DNA of 64,000 nucleotides from Chitinophagaceae bacterium (GCA_016710165.1 JADJLJ010000001.1:124001-188000); one strand, 5' to 3'. Shown: positions 26,708-35,948, counted from the stretch's first letter. The notes: generated by a model not told the origin, from the sequence alone. Translations and numbers: made by a program.

Positions 26708-27145
26708 ATGAAACAGATCATCTCCACAGTATTATTATGTCTTGTCATAACGTTTGCATCCGCCCAGGAGGCGCGGGCGAAAGTAGAAGCCGCCTGCCTG
26801 GATTATATTGAAGGCTTTTATGAAGGCGATACCAGCAAACTCATCCGCAGCATAAAACCCAGCCTTTACAAATCTGGTTACTGGAAGAATAAGAATACCG
26901 GCAAGTATGAACCCGACGGGCAGATGACCTTTCAGCAGGCCATTGATTATGCCAAAAGGGTAATGGCAAAAAAGAATTTTGCCAAAGCAGGTGCCCCAAA
27001 AAAAGTGGAGGTGCTGGATATCATGCATTCGGTTGCCGCCGCCAAAGTGACCGCCTGGTGGGGGGTGGATTATATTTTACTTTCCCGGCAGGGCGACAAA
27101 TGGATGATCGAAGAAGTGCTTTGGGAAGGGCCGCTGGAAATGTAG
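26708..27145 (+). CDS. Exported lumazine-binding/NTF2-like protein
   Basis: 145 residues with signal peptide MKQIISTVLLCLVITFASA. The mature part fits the NTF2-like 'putative lumazine-binding' family (PF12893): CLDYIEGFYEGDTSKLIRSIKPSLYKSGY, then MTFQQAIDYAKR, and VAAAKVTAWWGVDYILLSRQGDKWMIEEVLWEGP. These are cone-shaped ligand-binding folds without conserved catalysis. Weak -7-like box TATTTTTA lies shortly upstream. The downstream S41 peptidase gene is 155 bp away in the same direction. Confidence 0.8.
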   Translation: MKQIISTVLLCLVITFASAQEARAKVEAACLDYIEGFYEGDTSKLIRSIKPSLYKSGYWKNKNTGKYEPDGQMTFQQAIDYAKRVMAKKNFAKAGAPKKVEVLDIMHSVAAAKVTAWWGVDYILLSRQGDKWMIEEVLWEGPLEM

Positions 27146-27300
27146 CTTACCGGCATGGCGGATTTGTACATGGCCGGGAATATGCCCTGTATGCATTGAG
27201 GAAAGATCGGGTGAAAAAATTAACCAGCCTGTTTTAACCGTTTATACATTTTCAACGCATCCGTCTTGTTGAATATCATAACTTTCTGAAAACATCAGCC

Positions 27301-28990
27301 ATGAAAAAAATAGTCCTTCTCCTTTTATGGGGCAGCATTGCCGTACCTGTGTATGCCCAGGAAGGGCATCCCGTTACGCCTGCTGTTTCAAAAACCGCTG
27401 TCGGGAAACTTACCAGCACTGACTGGCAGTATGATCTGCGTTTTTTACAACAGACGGTTCAAAAAGACTATCCATTTCTTTTTAAAAAGATCACTGCGGA
27501 AGCATTCGATGCGGAAGTGGAGAAACTGTACAAGCAGATCCCTTCCCTGCAGCACCACGAGGTGCTGGCTGGAATTGCCCGCATCGTGTCTTCCTTCAAA
27601 TACGGGCATACGGATATCAGCTGGAGGGAATCCCCGGTGAAGTACCAGGTGGCTCCCATCAACTTTTACCATTTTTCTGATGGCATTTACGTTGAAGGCG
27701 CTGCCCGGGAGTATGCACAGGTGGTGGGAGCAAAACTGCTGAAAGTGGAAGGAGTTCCCGTTAATCAGGTACTGGAAGCTGTGCGGCCCCTGGTGCCGGC
27801 GGAGAACGAACAATATTTTAAATCAAATGGACCGGATTACCTGGTCATTCCCGAAGCATTGCATGCACAGAAAGTAATTAAACAATTGAAGCAATCGGTC
27901 ACCTATACCTTCGAAAAGGACGGCAAGACCTTTGAGCAGGTAATTGCAGCAAGAGATGCGTTCCGCCTGCCAAGGAGGTATGGCTTCGTTACCCCAGGCA
28001 CAGATTGGGTAAGTTCACGCAGCCAGTCTGAGATACCTAATTACCTCAAAGACCTGGACAAGATCTATTATTTTGAATACCTGCCTGCCACCAAAACAGT
28101 TTATGTACGTCACAGCCAGATACTGGATGATCCGCAGGAACCCATCCCTGCATTTTACAAAAAGTATTTGATTTCATTGATAAGAACGATGTGAGCGCCT
28201 GGTGCTGGATGTGCGGTTGAATGGCGGCGGTAATAATTATAAAAATAAACCAATCGTAACCGGGATCATAGAGAACAGGAAGATCAACCTGCCGGGGAAA
28301 TTATTTGTCATCATAGGCCGCCGTACTTTTTCTGCCTGCCAGAACCTGGTCAATGAACTCAGCAATTATACCAATGCCCTGTTTGTGGGTGAACCAACGT
28401 CGGAGAACATTAATTTTTACGGGGATAACCGGCGTGTTGTACTGCCACGGTCCGGCACACCGGTATTCCTTTCCTTTGCCTGGTGGCAGGATAAACCGCA
28501 ATGGGAGAATGCCGACTGGCTCGGTCCGCAACTGGCAGTGGATATGAGCTTTGAAGAATACCGGACAAATAAGGACCCGGCACTGGAAGCCTGTCTGAAT
28601 TTCTCCGGGAAGGATGTGATACTCGATCCCATGGCCCGGCTGCGGGACCTGTTCTTAGCGGGCAAGCCGGATGAAGTAGAGAAGGAAGCAAAAAAAATGA
28701 TCGGCGATCCGAAGTACCGGTATATAAATTTTGAATCCAGGATAAATGATGCCGGCTACAGTATGCTTAACGGAAAACAGGCGGAGGCTTCCCTTTTTGT
28801 TTTTCAACTTAATACCAGGTTATTTCCAAAATCAGCCAATGCCTGGGATAGCATGGCTGAAGCATGCTGGAAACTGAAACAAAAAGACAAGGCTATCGAA
28901 TATTATAATAAGGCCATTGAACTCGACCCGCATGGCGCCACAGGAGAAAATGCCCGGAGGATGCTGAAGCAGGTGCAGGCTGAGAAGTAA
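27301..28990 (+). pseudogene. S41 family peptidase with C-terminal TPR, two frameshifts
   Basis: Signal peptide MKKIVLLLLWGSIAVPVYAQ, a PDZ-like region (VVGAKLLKVEGVPVNQVLEAV) and the S41 protease core, nucleophile Ser in RRTFSACQN and the conserved VLDVRLNGGGNN and GEPTSEN segments. The C-terminus has a TPR pair (NAWDSMAEACWKLKQKDKAIEYYNKAIELDP). The frame is open 27301-28194, then again 28202-28990. The junction requires two inserted bases: a G after 28164 (KKVFDFIDKNDV) and a G near 28193 (VERLVLDVRLNGGG). Both are single losses in short G or A/G runs. Restored length is about 563 residues. TAACTTTC shortly upstream of the start resembles a -7 box. Confidence 0.8.
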
Positions 28991-29100
28991 AAAAAGGCAG
29001 TTTGCCCTTCATTTAAAAACCGTGACTCACACATATTAAATGAAGTGAATTTCAGTTTCTGCAAACTTTTAACATAGTTTGGTTAAATTATTGGTAGGGT

Positions 29101-29431
29101 ATGCAAAACAACCCACCGTTGGCCAGATCATTCCTTTTATTGTCCGTCGTTACAGTAATGTTCAGGCATTATTGGCTGTCATAAAAGAAGTCATCCTTCA
29201 ACAGGCAATAGACAAGCAGAAACAGCCACGGTAAAAAGGCCCACCGTAAAAACGGCTGTCCCCAAAGTGATCATCGTAAACGACAGCGTTGCCAAAAGGA
29301 GCGTGGACGGCAGGTTTTATTACGACCTGGAGGGCCGGCGTTACTGGCGCAACAACCGCGACGGCAAGTATTACCTGTTCAACAAATCGATGTACGATAA
29401 CCCGGATTTCAAGGCCCCGCCAAAGCAATGA
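29101..29431 (+). pseudogene. Small lipoprotein gene with a frameshift in the signal peptide
   Basis: ATG 29101 opens a hydrophobic leader (RSFLLLSVVTVMF) that soon stops, but shifting by one base at about 29161 continues it into SGIIGC, a perfect lipobox, followed by KVIIVNDSVAKRSVDGRFYYDLEGRRYWRNNRDGKYYLFNKSMYDNPDF and a stop at 29429-29431. Leader, lipobox and body fit together only with the shift. About 109 residues when restored. The YYD..GRRYWRN.DGKYYL motif suggests a small beta-sheet lipoprotein; function unknown. Confidence 0.6.
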
Positions 29432-29448
29432 TCATAGTTTAAAACAAT

Positions 29449-29745
29449 TCAGGATATGGCTTCCCGTATCTCATCGGGCAGCGAAGAAGGGTTGCCGAAG
29501 TGCTCCACTATTCTGGTGCGGATCTTTTTTCCTGCTATATATTCCCGGATGGCCTTTCTTGTCTCATGATCCACCCCGCCGCCAATGATCAGTACATCGT
29601 ATCTCCCGGTGGTAAGTTCGTGCATTGCATTCTCATTTGTGAAAACCGCTTTTGTGCGGGTAAATCCATGCTGCTTCAGAAAGGACATCACATTCTGCAT
29701 GATGCCTGTATGCCGGCCGAATATGAGTATGTCAGCGGTTTTCAT
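29449..29745 (-). CDS. Small CheY-like/Rossmann-fold protein, unknown function
   Basis: 98 residues without signal peptide: ADILIFGRHTGIMQNVMSFLKQHGF, then YDVLIIGGGVDHETRKAIREYI and IVEHFGNPSSLPDEIREAI. The alternating hydrophobic strands and helices look like a receiver or Rossmann-like fold that lacks a phosphoacceptor Asp at the usual strand end (LIIGGG instead of LLDxx). Such proteins occur next to stress genes in Bacteroidota but have no assigned function. Convergent with the lipoprotein gene 18 bp away. Confidence 0.6.
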   Translation of the reverse strand: MKTADILIFGRHTGIMQNVMSFLKQHGFTRTKAVFTNENAMHELTTGRYDVLIIGGGVDHETRKAIREYIAGKKIRTRIVEHFGNPSSLPDEIREAIS

Positions 29746-30308
29746 TTTTTAACTGCTTTACTTTTTTCCGGTTCATATTGGAGCGCCTGTTTCAACCTTT
29801 TTTCCAGCGGCCCGGGATCGTAACCCGGCCTGCACCCGGAATACTTCTGCGGGGAACATGTCGGGAATGGGAACAGATCCTTCCGGCATCTTTGATTTAA
29901 CAGGCGGCATCGTAATTGGTTTACAGATACCGGTGATTTTATTACCGGGCGGGGTATGATCCTTCAAGTTACAGTAAATGTAGAGAACCGGGATAATAAC
30001 CCTGTTAAATGAACGGGTATTTACAGGTTACTGCCACGTAGTGATCTCTTACCAGGCCTCGTGTTTTTTGTATGGCCCTTCGTAAAACAACTACAACCAT
30101 TTCCTGATTGGGACTATAGGCCTTTCTTTAACAGGAATGCATCTTTACATTGTTAAAAGATCCAGTTATCCAAACCTCCAAACCTCTGAGACCGATCCGG
30201 TCCTGTGAAAACCGGTGAACCATTCCGGAATGGCCATCGTAAAAAATTACTAACTCCTGTGAAAACCTTCATTGCTGAAGGTTTTTTCATTTAACAACCG
30301 TACAATGC
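29746..30308. other. Intergenic region with one hairpin
   Basis: About 560 bp. A 64-codon leftward frame from a TTG at 29967 to 29773 is present but has no recognisable motif, and is not called. A hairpin, GAAAACCTTC (30261-30270) against GAAGGTTTTTTC (30277-30288), lies just beyond the stop of the next gene and probably terminates it. Nothing else is recognised. Confidence 0.45.
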
Positions 30309-31964
30309 TTATTGATTTTGAAATACTTCATAAATACCGGTCAGCAGTTTTTTGCATTTCTGCAATTGACCGATGTACGCATCATCGCTGTTTGTTTTTG
30401 CTTTCAGCAACCGGACCAGTTTTATTTTTTCTGCCGCAGGCCAGGCCTCAATGCCCGGTACAAGGCCCGTCAGCAGGCTGAGTTCACTGAAATGCGGTTC
30501 ATATGCCGAAGTGTCTTTTACCCGTAATTGGTTCCTCAGTATGGATGAACATCTTTCCAGTGCAAGCATCCGGTCGCCGTTGAATTTTTTAAGGATCATG
30601 TGTGTGATCATCCTGCTGATGAGTTCCGGATCCATATCTTCCGGCAACAACGGGTTTAATGACAGTTCCAGGTTGCTTCCGGTGAACCGCTTCAGTAACC
30701 CGGTCCCGGATCTGCGGCCGCTTTTATATTCCGCTTCCGCAAGGGATGCAAGGTTCCTGTCCTGTGGCCTGAAACCCAGTTTGTAATAGAACCAGAAAGC
30801 AGCGCTTTGTAAGCCTTCCTTGTTTCCCTTGCCGAACTGGTAAGGTTTTACCACAAACCGTTGCACATGGTAAAGCCGCTGGTACAACCGGAGTACTTCT
30901 GCAAACAGGAGGGCCGATTCTCCTTTGCGGAAAGGCGGGTAAATATTCAACCCGATCTTGCACCGGTCTGCAAATATCCAACCGCCTCCGTAAGCAACCG
31001 GCACATTGTTCTTGAAGACCATATAGCCGATATAGGATTCTAAAGAAAGGCGCCGCGGTGGTTTTATGCCAAACAAGGCAATGGCAAGTCCGCGGCCAAA
31101 AGAAAAAAGTTTTACCTCGCCTGGCGATGCAAGTGTTATTGGTTCTGTTTCCCTGGAATAAAAAGCCAGCGATGCTTTTGCAACATCCAGCAGCCGGGTG
31201 CTTTGTTTCGGTGTTAACAATATTTTTTGTGGAAGCGGCTTTGCAAGAAGTGCCGGCAGGTTGACCTGCTTCATTATTTTTTTGTGATAAAACACCGGCA
31301 GGAGCATGCCTTTGATAAAACTGCGGTTAAAAACAGGGTCATCCAGTTTCCAGGATGTGAATACCTGCAGGTCATCAAACAGGATTTCACGCAGGCTTTC
31401 ATCTGCGATCCGTTGCCGGAAAGTATGTACCAGTTTGTGTAAGGATCTGTCTTTTCCCGTAACCGATCCGATCCGTTTTAGGAGCGTCATTTTTCCCTGG
31501 GTAGTATAATAATATTCTACCCGGGGAAAAAGCCGGTGCAGTATCGCCCCGCCTGCATCCGCATCCCCTGCAGCAGAATGCAGGTTCACGCTTCCGGGAA
31601 ATCTTTCCACCAGCCAATGGGTGATGGCAAAACTGAACTGGCAGGTAAGCATGGAGCCGGCGATGCCGCTGCCGCTCAATGAAAGCTGATCGTGCCGGCG
31701 GGAACTGTTCATAACAGAAACAACATGGTCCCTTGCCTGGATCAATCCTTTTTCTGCCAGTCCTTGTATTTTGTTATTGCAGGCATGTACGTACATGAAG
31801 AGCAGGGCATCGTGGTATGACCTGCATACAGCCACGCTGGCGGGTTTGCATTCGGTCAACCGCCTTAGCAAATGTTCTGAACGTTTTGAATGACCCGGTT
31901 CGTTGAGCAGTGAAAGTTTCAGTAACTGTTCAACATCCTGCCGGCTGATGCGGTCCTGCTGCAT
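30309..31964 (-). CDS. Large protein with a GNAT-like domain, unknown function
   Basis: 551 residues, no signal peptide. The N-terminal about 250 residues are helical (RISRQDVEQLLKLSLLNEPGHSKRSEHLLRRL) and unassigned. Residues about 330-430 read like a GNAT acyl-CoA fold: strands VPVAYGGGWIFADRCKIGLNIYPPFRKGESALLFAEVL (PPFRKGESA in the position of the acyl-CoA loop RGxGxA) and AAFWFYYKLGFRPQDRNL (motif B FYxKLGFRP). The C-terminus (about 470-551) is again helical. No neighbour gives a hint. Probably an acyltransferase of an uncharacterised type. Confidence 0.6.
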   Translation of the reverse strand: MQQDRISRQDVEQLLKLSLLNEPGHSKRSEHLLRRLTECKPASVAVCRSYHDALLFMYVHACNNKIQGLAEKGLIQARDHVVSVMNSSRRHDQLSLSGSGIAGSMLTCQFSFAITHWLVERFPGSVNLHSAAGDADAGGAILHRLFPRVEYYYTTQGKMTLLKRIGSVTGKDRSLHKLVHTFRQRIADESLREILFDDLQVFTSWKLDDPVFNRSFIKGMLLPVFYHKKIMKQVNLPALLAKPLPQKILLTPKQSTRLLDVAKASLAFYSRETEPITLASPGEVKLFSFGRGLAIALFGIKPPRRLSLESYIGYMVFKNNVPVAYGGGWIFADRCKIGLNIYPPFRKGESALLFAEVLRLYQRLYHVQRFVVKPYQFGKGNKEGLQSAAFWFYYKLGFRPQDRNLASLAEAEYKSGRRSGTGLLKRFTGSNLELSLNPLLPEDMDPELISRMITHMILKKFNGDRMLALERCSSILRNQLRVKDTSAYEPHFSELSLLTGLVPGIEAWPAAEKIKLVRLLKAKTNSDDAYIGQLQKCKKLLTGIYEVFQNQ

Positions 31965-32168
31965 AGTTTGTTTTGCCCGTAAAATAGCAAAGCGGTTTAA
32001 CCGGGAGTATGATTGGCATCATGTGTACAGCCGTTATTGGTAAGTGGCAATGATCATCCCGGTTTATCCCGCCCGGGGATAAACTAAACTTTTGCTAAAA
32101 AATGACGGAGCCTGGCATCAACTGACAAAGATCATGACCCGTTATTTTTTTTGTGGGTACTTTGCAGC

Positions 32169-32579
32169 ATGCTGTATTCAAAAAAGATAGCTGCATTTTT
32201 CCTGCTCTTCAGTTTTATGCTTTCGGGCACCATTGCCAGGGAGCTGAAAAAAATGCCTGAGTTGGTAGACCATTATTACGACCACCGGCAGGAGGACAGG
32301 AAGACCGACCTGCTCTCTTTTCTTTTTATGCATTATTGCAGCGAGGATGGAACAGACAAAGATGCCGCCGAAGACAGCCGGCTGCCATTCAAGTCGGCAG
32401 AAAGCCCGGCTGCTTTCTCTTTTGCTTACCTGCCGTTGCGTCCCGTATGCAGCCTGGAAAAACCCGTTGCCATCTGCAACACGACATTTTTTGATCCCAA
32501 CGATGCATTTATTTCCTCCCTGTACCTGGATTCCATCTGGCAGCCTCCCCGTTCCGCCTGGGATCAATTGAATTCTTAA
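32169..32579 (+). CDS. Small exported protein, unknown function
   Basis: 136 residues from ATG 32169 (MLYSKKIAAFFLLFSFMLSGTIARE), an N-terminal signal segment; an upstream start at 32151 is unlikely. A TACTTTG -7-like box ends only about 4 bases before the ATG, so the mRNA may start almost at the start codon. The mature part is acidic at first and has a hydrophobic SFAYLPLRPVCSLEKPVAICN stretch with two cysteines. No known domain. It precedes a DUF2231 gene by 73 bp on the same strand. Confidence 0.5.
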   Translation: MLYSKKIAAFFLLFSFMLSGTIARELKKMPELVDHYYDHRQEDRKTDLLSFLFMHYCSEDGTDKDAAEDSRLPFKSAESPAAFSFAYLPLRPVCSLEKPVAICNTTFFDPNDAFISSLYLDSIWQPPRSAWDQLNS

Positions 32580-32652
32580 CGATGCTCCGGTTTGTTTTGT
32601 CATGCCGGGAATGTAGCATCCGGGTGATTTTTAACATTAAAATATTTAAGCA

Positions 32653-33183
32653 ATGAATACAACACATCTTCATTTGCTGCTGAACCACTTTCCCATTATT
32701 GGAACACTCATCGGCAGCATCCTTTTACTATGGGCCATAGTAAAGAACCAGGACAATCTGAAATCCATCGCATCGGCCCTGCTGGTGCTGATGGCGCTGA
32801 TGGCCATACCCGTTTACCTGACCGGCGAACCGGCAGAAGAATCTGTTGAGAAATTACCGGGGGTATCCGAAGCGCTCATCGAACTGCACGAAGAAGCCGC
32901 CAGCATCGCCATTTGGCTGATGGAGATCACCGGGGCCATCGCTTTACTGGCCTTGTTCTTACAGTGGAAGAAGAACAAAATGGCTAAGGCAGGTTTTTTG
33001 ACTGCCTTCATCCTTTCGGCTCTTTGTTTTGCAGCTATGGCCCGTACCGGTTATTACGGCGGGCAGATCCGCCATACCGAAATAAGGAGCGGCGCTGCCG
33101 TAGGTGAACAGAATGGAAATGAAAAAGAAGGAGGGGAGAACGATAAGCAGGAAAAAGACAAAGAAGAAAAAGACGATGATTAA
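32653..33183 (+). CDS. DUF2231 inner-membrane protein
   Basis: 176 residues with four predicted membrane segments (about 12-28, 36-54, 87-104, 112-130). The signature HLHLLLNHFPIIGTL at the N-terminus and TGYYGGQIRHTE after the last helix define the DUF2231 family (histidine-containing quadruple-TM, often near respiratory or c-type cytochrome genes). The two His motifs could bind haem or metal at the membrane face; this is inference. The C-terminal tail is a highly charged Glu/Lys/Asp stretch (NEKEGGENDKQEKDKEEKDDD in outline). Not clearly linked to neighbours. Confidence 0.85.
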   Translation: MNTTHLHLLLNHFPIIGTLIGSILLLWAIVKNQDNLKSIASALLVLMALMAIPVYLTGEPAEESVEKLPGVSEALIELHEEAASIAIWLMEITGAIALLALFLQWKKNKMAKAGFLTAFILSALCFAAMARTGYYGGQIRHTEIRSGAAVGEQNGNEKEGGENDKQEKDKEEKDDD

Positions 33184-33199
33184 GTAAAGCAGCATTTTT

Positions 33200-33247
33200 A
33201 AACCTGTAAGGTCTGCTGTATCGCATGCGGCATGACTTTACAGGTTT
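33200..33247. repeat. Palindromic repeat, AAACCTGTAAGG family member
   Basis: AAACCTGTAAGGTCTGC at 33200-33216 with a mirrored CTTTACAGGTTT ending at 33247. Lies between the DUF2231 and tRNA synthetase-like genes and may act as a terminator. Confidence 0.6.
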
Positions 33248-33273
33248 CTTTACCTTAGAGGCAATATCGCTTT

Positions 33274-34086
33274 ATGATCACAAGACTTGCCCCCACGCCA
33301 AGCGGCTTTCTTCACCCGGGAAATATCTTCAATTTCCTGCTCAACTGGCATTGGGCAAGAACGAATGGCGGCAAGGTATTGCTGCGGATAGATGATGCGG
33401 ATGCGGAACGTAAACGGCCCGAATACCTGGATGACATTTTTCGTGTACTCGACTGGCTGGGACTAGACTGGGACATTGGCCCCACCGGCCCCGATGATCT
33501 TGAAAAAAACTGGTCGCAGGCCCGCCGAAGGGAATTGTATGATGAACTGCTGAATGAACTCACCGGTAAACAACTTCTCTTTGCCTGCGCATGCAGCCGT
33601 AAAGAATTGGCTTCCGGGATCTGTAACTGCAGGGAAAAGCAACTTGCACTTTCATCGCCGGCTGTTGCATGGCGCATACAGGCGCCTGCAATGGCCAGTT
33701 TCCATGACAAAGCGCTGGGCAATGTAACACAGGAACTTTCTGCGGGTTCCTTTATTGTGAGAAGAAAGGACGGTATTGCTGCTTACCAATTGGCGTCACT
33801 GGCCGACGACAGGCATTTTGGCGTTACCCATATCGGCAGGGGGGAAGACCTGCTTGCTTCCACCGCCATGCAGCTTTATCTCGACAGCCGGTTGAATATC
33901 CCTTATTTAAGCAGTTGCAGTTTCTGGCATCATCCATTGATCGTTGCGGATGACGGGAGCAAATTATCCAAAAACGCCGGGCATTTAAGCCGGAGCATCA
34001 TGGAATCTGTAAAAAAAGAAGAACTGCTGGATGCATTCGGGAAATGGATCGGGCTGGATAAAAAAAATAGGGAAGATATCTTTTGA
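33274..34086 (+). CDS. gluQ: Glutamyl-Q tRNA(Asp) synthetase
   Basis: 270 residues, about the length of GluQ enzymes, which keep only the catalytic half of glutamyl-tRNA synthetase and attach glutamate to the queuosine base of tRNA(Asp). Class I signature motifs: PTPSGFLHPGN (residues 8-17, HIGH-like) and GSKLSKN (228-234, KMSKS-like). Zinc ligands C105, C107 (FACACSRKEL), C117 and C119 (GICNCREK) sit in the expected insert; E. coli uses three Cys and a Tyr, so the fourth Cys here is a variation. No C-terminal anticodon-binding domain. Confidence 0.88.
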   Translation: MITRLAPTPSGFLHPGNIFNFLLNWHWARTNGGKVLLRIDDADAERKRPEYLDDIFRVLDWLGLDWDIGPTGPDDLEKNWSQARRRELYDELLNELTGKQLLFACACSRKELASGICNCREKQLALSSPAVAWRIQAPAMASFHDKALGNVTQELSAGSFIVRRKDGIAAYQLASLADDRHFGVTHIGRGEDLLASTAMQLYLDSRLNIPYLSSCSFWHHPLIVADDGSKLSKNAGHLSRSIMESVKKEELLDAFGKWIGLDKKNREDIF

Positions 34087-34159
34087 TGAACCTATAAAGT
34101 CTGTCTCGCAGGTTGGCAGCAATGCAATCCTCACCGGTTCCCAGGTTTCAAAAGAGAGG

Positions 34160-34201
34160 ACTGTAGTAAAAAAATATCTCATGAATATTTTTTACTACAG
34201 T
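34160..34201. terminator. Long stem-loop after gluQ
   Basis: ACTGTAGTAAAAAAATA at 34160-34176 pairs with a near-perfect complement ending at 34201 (one bulged A). Could terminate gluQ; it is also repeat-like. Confidence 0.5.
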
Positions 34202-34238
34202 ATCCGGTATTCAAAAGGAAGGCTCACCGTTCATCAAT

Positions 34239-34291
34239 AAACCTATAAGGTCTGCAGTAGAGCCGGCAGGCCAGGCAAACCTTATGGGTTT
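34239..34291. repeat. Palindromic repeat, AAACCTATAAGG family member
   Basis: AAACCTATAAGGTCTGC at 34239-34255 with mirrored ACCTTATGGGTTT at 34279-34291. A decayed partner (AACCTATAAAGTCTG) is seen at about 34087. Lies at the 3' end of the next leftward gene. Confidence 0.6.
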
Positions 34292-34298
34292 TAAAAGA

Positions 34299-34787
34299 TC
34301 ATTTTAACGCCAGCGTATCTGTATTCCAGATCCCGTGCGTGGATATCCATTTTCCATCTGCACCACGCTTAAGCAGTTCAATATACTTGCCTCTTTCAGT
34401 GGTCACTTTGCCCGTTGAATCCTTAAAACTCATTTGAAAGCGCCCGACCTCGTAGCCCAGGTCGCCGTTGCTGCCGGTAGAGATGGTTGCCACGTCCACG
34501 TCAAAAGTACCTGCGGCAATGGCCCCTTCCCAATACTTTTGAATATTGGCCCTGCCGGTAACGGGCGCTTCGTTGGGAGGAAGTACCGTAGCATCCTCCG
34601 TATAGCAGTTGGCAGCCGCCACCGCATCTTTATTATTCAGGGCTTTTGCAAAATCCCGGTTCATCTGCGAAAGTTCATCTGCCGTGACCGGCTTTTTTGT
34701 TTCGGCCTGGTTATTACAGGCTGCCAGGGTGTAGCATAATAAGATCACACACAGGGCCAGCCCGGGAAAATGAATTTTTGATTTCAT
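34299..34787 (-). CDS. DUF4440/SnoaL-like lipoprotein
   Basis: 162 residues. Lipobox TLAAC (Cys24) after a hydrophobic leader predicts a lipoprotein. The body is an NTF2-like fold of the DUF4440/YybH type: FAKALNNKDAVAAANCYTEDATVLPPNEAPVTGRANIQKYWEG, then YEVGRFQMSF and GKYIELLKRGADGKWISTHGIWN. Such domains bind small ligands or act as isomerase-like folds; no catalytic pair is evident. Promoter on the minus strand at 34808-34834 gives a short leader. Divergent from the membrane hydroxylase gene. Confidence 0.82.
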   Translation of the reverse strand: MKSKIHFPGLALCVILLCYTLAACNNQAETKKPVTADELSQMNRDFAKALNNKDAVAAANCYTEDATVLPPNEAPVTGRANIQKYWEGAIAAGTFDVDVATISTGSNGDLGYEVGRFQMSFKDSTGKVTTERGKYIELLKRGADGKWISTHGIWNTDTLALK

Positions 34788-34807
34788 GTTATTTTGTTTG
34801 GTTGGTT

Positions 34808-34834
34808 TAAAGATAAAAGATTATAATTTTGCAA
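34808..34834 (-). promoter_or_regulatory. Promoter of the DUF4440 lipoprotein gene
   Basis: On the minus strand TTG (34832-34834), then TATCTTTA (34808-34815) as -7 box, spacing 16 bp, about 20 bp before ATG 34787. Confidence 0.55.
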
Positions 34835-34847
34835 TGACCATATGCTG

Positions 34848-34874
34848 TTGATTTAATATGAAGTTTTACTTTTC
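34848..34874 (+). promoter_or_regulatory. Promoter of the sterol-desaturase-like gene
   Basis: TTG at 34848-34850, 16 bp spacer, TACTTTTC at 34867-34874, 22 bp before ATG 34897. Back to back with the divergent lipoprotein promoter. Confidence 0.5.
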
Positions 34875-34896
34875 ACATTAATAATTCAACCCGGCT

Positions 34897-35760
34897 ATGA
34901 ATATAGAGAATTTCCTTGACAGGATATTTGCCACCCCTTATTCCACGGCACAGACGATTGCACTGATCGTTTTTGTTCTGCTGGTCCTGGTAGAGTTGAT
35001 TATCAGCATACGAAAAAACCTCCGGCTGTATGAATCCAGGGAAACGGCCGTTAATCTTTCGTTGGGCTTACTTACTTCCTTTTCAAAAATACTGGTCAAG
35101 GGCTTCACCCTGGCTTATTTCACCTGGCTGCAGGAGATATGGCATCTTACCCTGATCCCCAATACCTGGTGGAACATTCTCCTGCTTTTATTGCTGAGCG
35201 ACCTCATTGCCTACTGGTACCACCGGGTATCGCATGAAAGCCGCTTTTTCTGGGCCATGCACGTGGCGCATCATTCTTCCGAAATGCTCAATTCAACTAC
35301 ATCTGTACGGGGCAACTTCCTGCATTTCTCATACCGCTTCCTGTTCTGGTCGCCACTGGCCTTACTCGGTTTCGACCCGATCATGATCCTGCTGATCGAC
35401 GAGATCGGTTTTTATTACCAGATTTACATACATACCGAGATCATCCATAAACTACCCCGCTGGTTTGAATATTTTTTCAATACTCCATCCCATCACCGGG
35501 TACACCATGCGCAGAACCGCAATTACCTGGATAAGAACTACGGCGCTGTATTCATCATCTGGGACAGGATCTTCGGCACGTTTGAACCCGAAGTGGAAAA
35601 GCCTGTTTACGGACTTACCAAAAACCGGCCAAGGAAAAACGATATACCCAGTATCATCACCCACGAGTTGGGTGCCATTGCCCGTGATGTGAAAAAAACG
35701 AAGGGGTTAAGGAACCTGACCAAAGTGGTTTTTGGCAGACCCGGAAGCGGGGAAGTTTAA
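34897..35760 (+). CDS. Sterol desaturase/fatty acid hydroxylase family membrane protein
   Basis: 287 residues, four to five membrane segments. The three histidine boxes of the di-iron hydroxylases are intact: YHRVSH (residues about 108-113), HVAHH (about 122-126) and PSHHRVHH (about 198-205), plus the HTEIIHK segment between. These enzymes hydroxylate or desaturate lipid chains or sterol-like lipids in the inner membrane using O2; the substrate here is unknown. The distance from signature and the length match the bacterial family of about 280-300 residues. Single gene, driven by the promoter at 34848-34874. Confidence 0.9.
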   Translation: MNIENFLDRIFATPYSTAQTIALIVFVLLVLVELIISIRKNLRLYESRETAVNLSLGLLTSFSKILVKGFTLAYFTWLQEIWHLTLIPNTWWNILLLLLLSDLIAYWYHRVSHESRFFWAMHVAHHSSEMLNSTTSVRGNFLHFSYRFLFWSPLALLGFDPIMILLIDEIGFYYQIYIHTEIIHKLPRWFEYFFNTPSHHRVHHAQNRNYLDKNYGAVFIIWDRIFGTFEPEVEKPVYGLTKNRPRKNDIPSIITHELGAIARDVKKTKGLRNLTKVVFGRPGSGEV

Positions 35761-35948
35761 CATTCTTTGCGGTTTGGTTTTTCCCAAAAGGACAAATAGC
35801 TATTTCAAATAGTACACAAAGCTTCCTGGTATTAATTTGCAACAGGAACCGGGGCTGGCTTGCCGGTAAGGATACGAATAACGAGCGAGGAACAAGGAAT
35901 GCAGAACGTAGAAGTCCGGAATTCTGTTCATCATTCCACCCTCTTGCG

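Noticed and set aside
29773..29967. 64-codon minus-strand ORF upstream of the CheY-like gene
   Set aside because: Starts with TTG, proline-rich composition, no recognisable motif or signal; could be chance. Not excluded.
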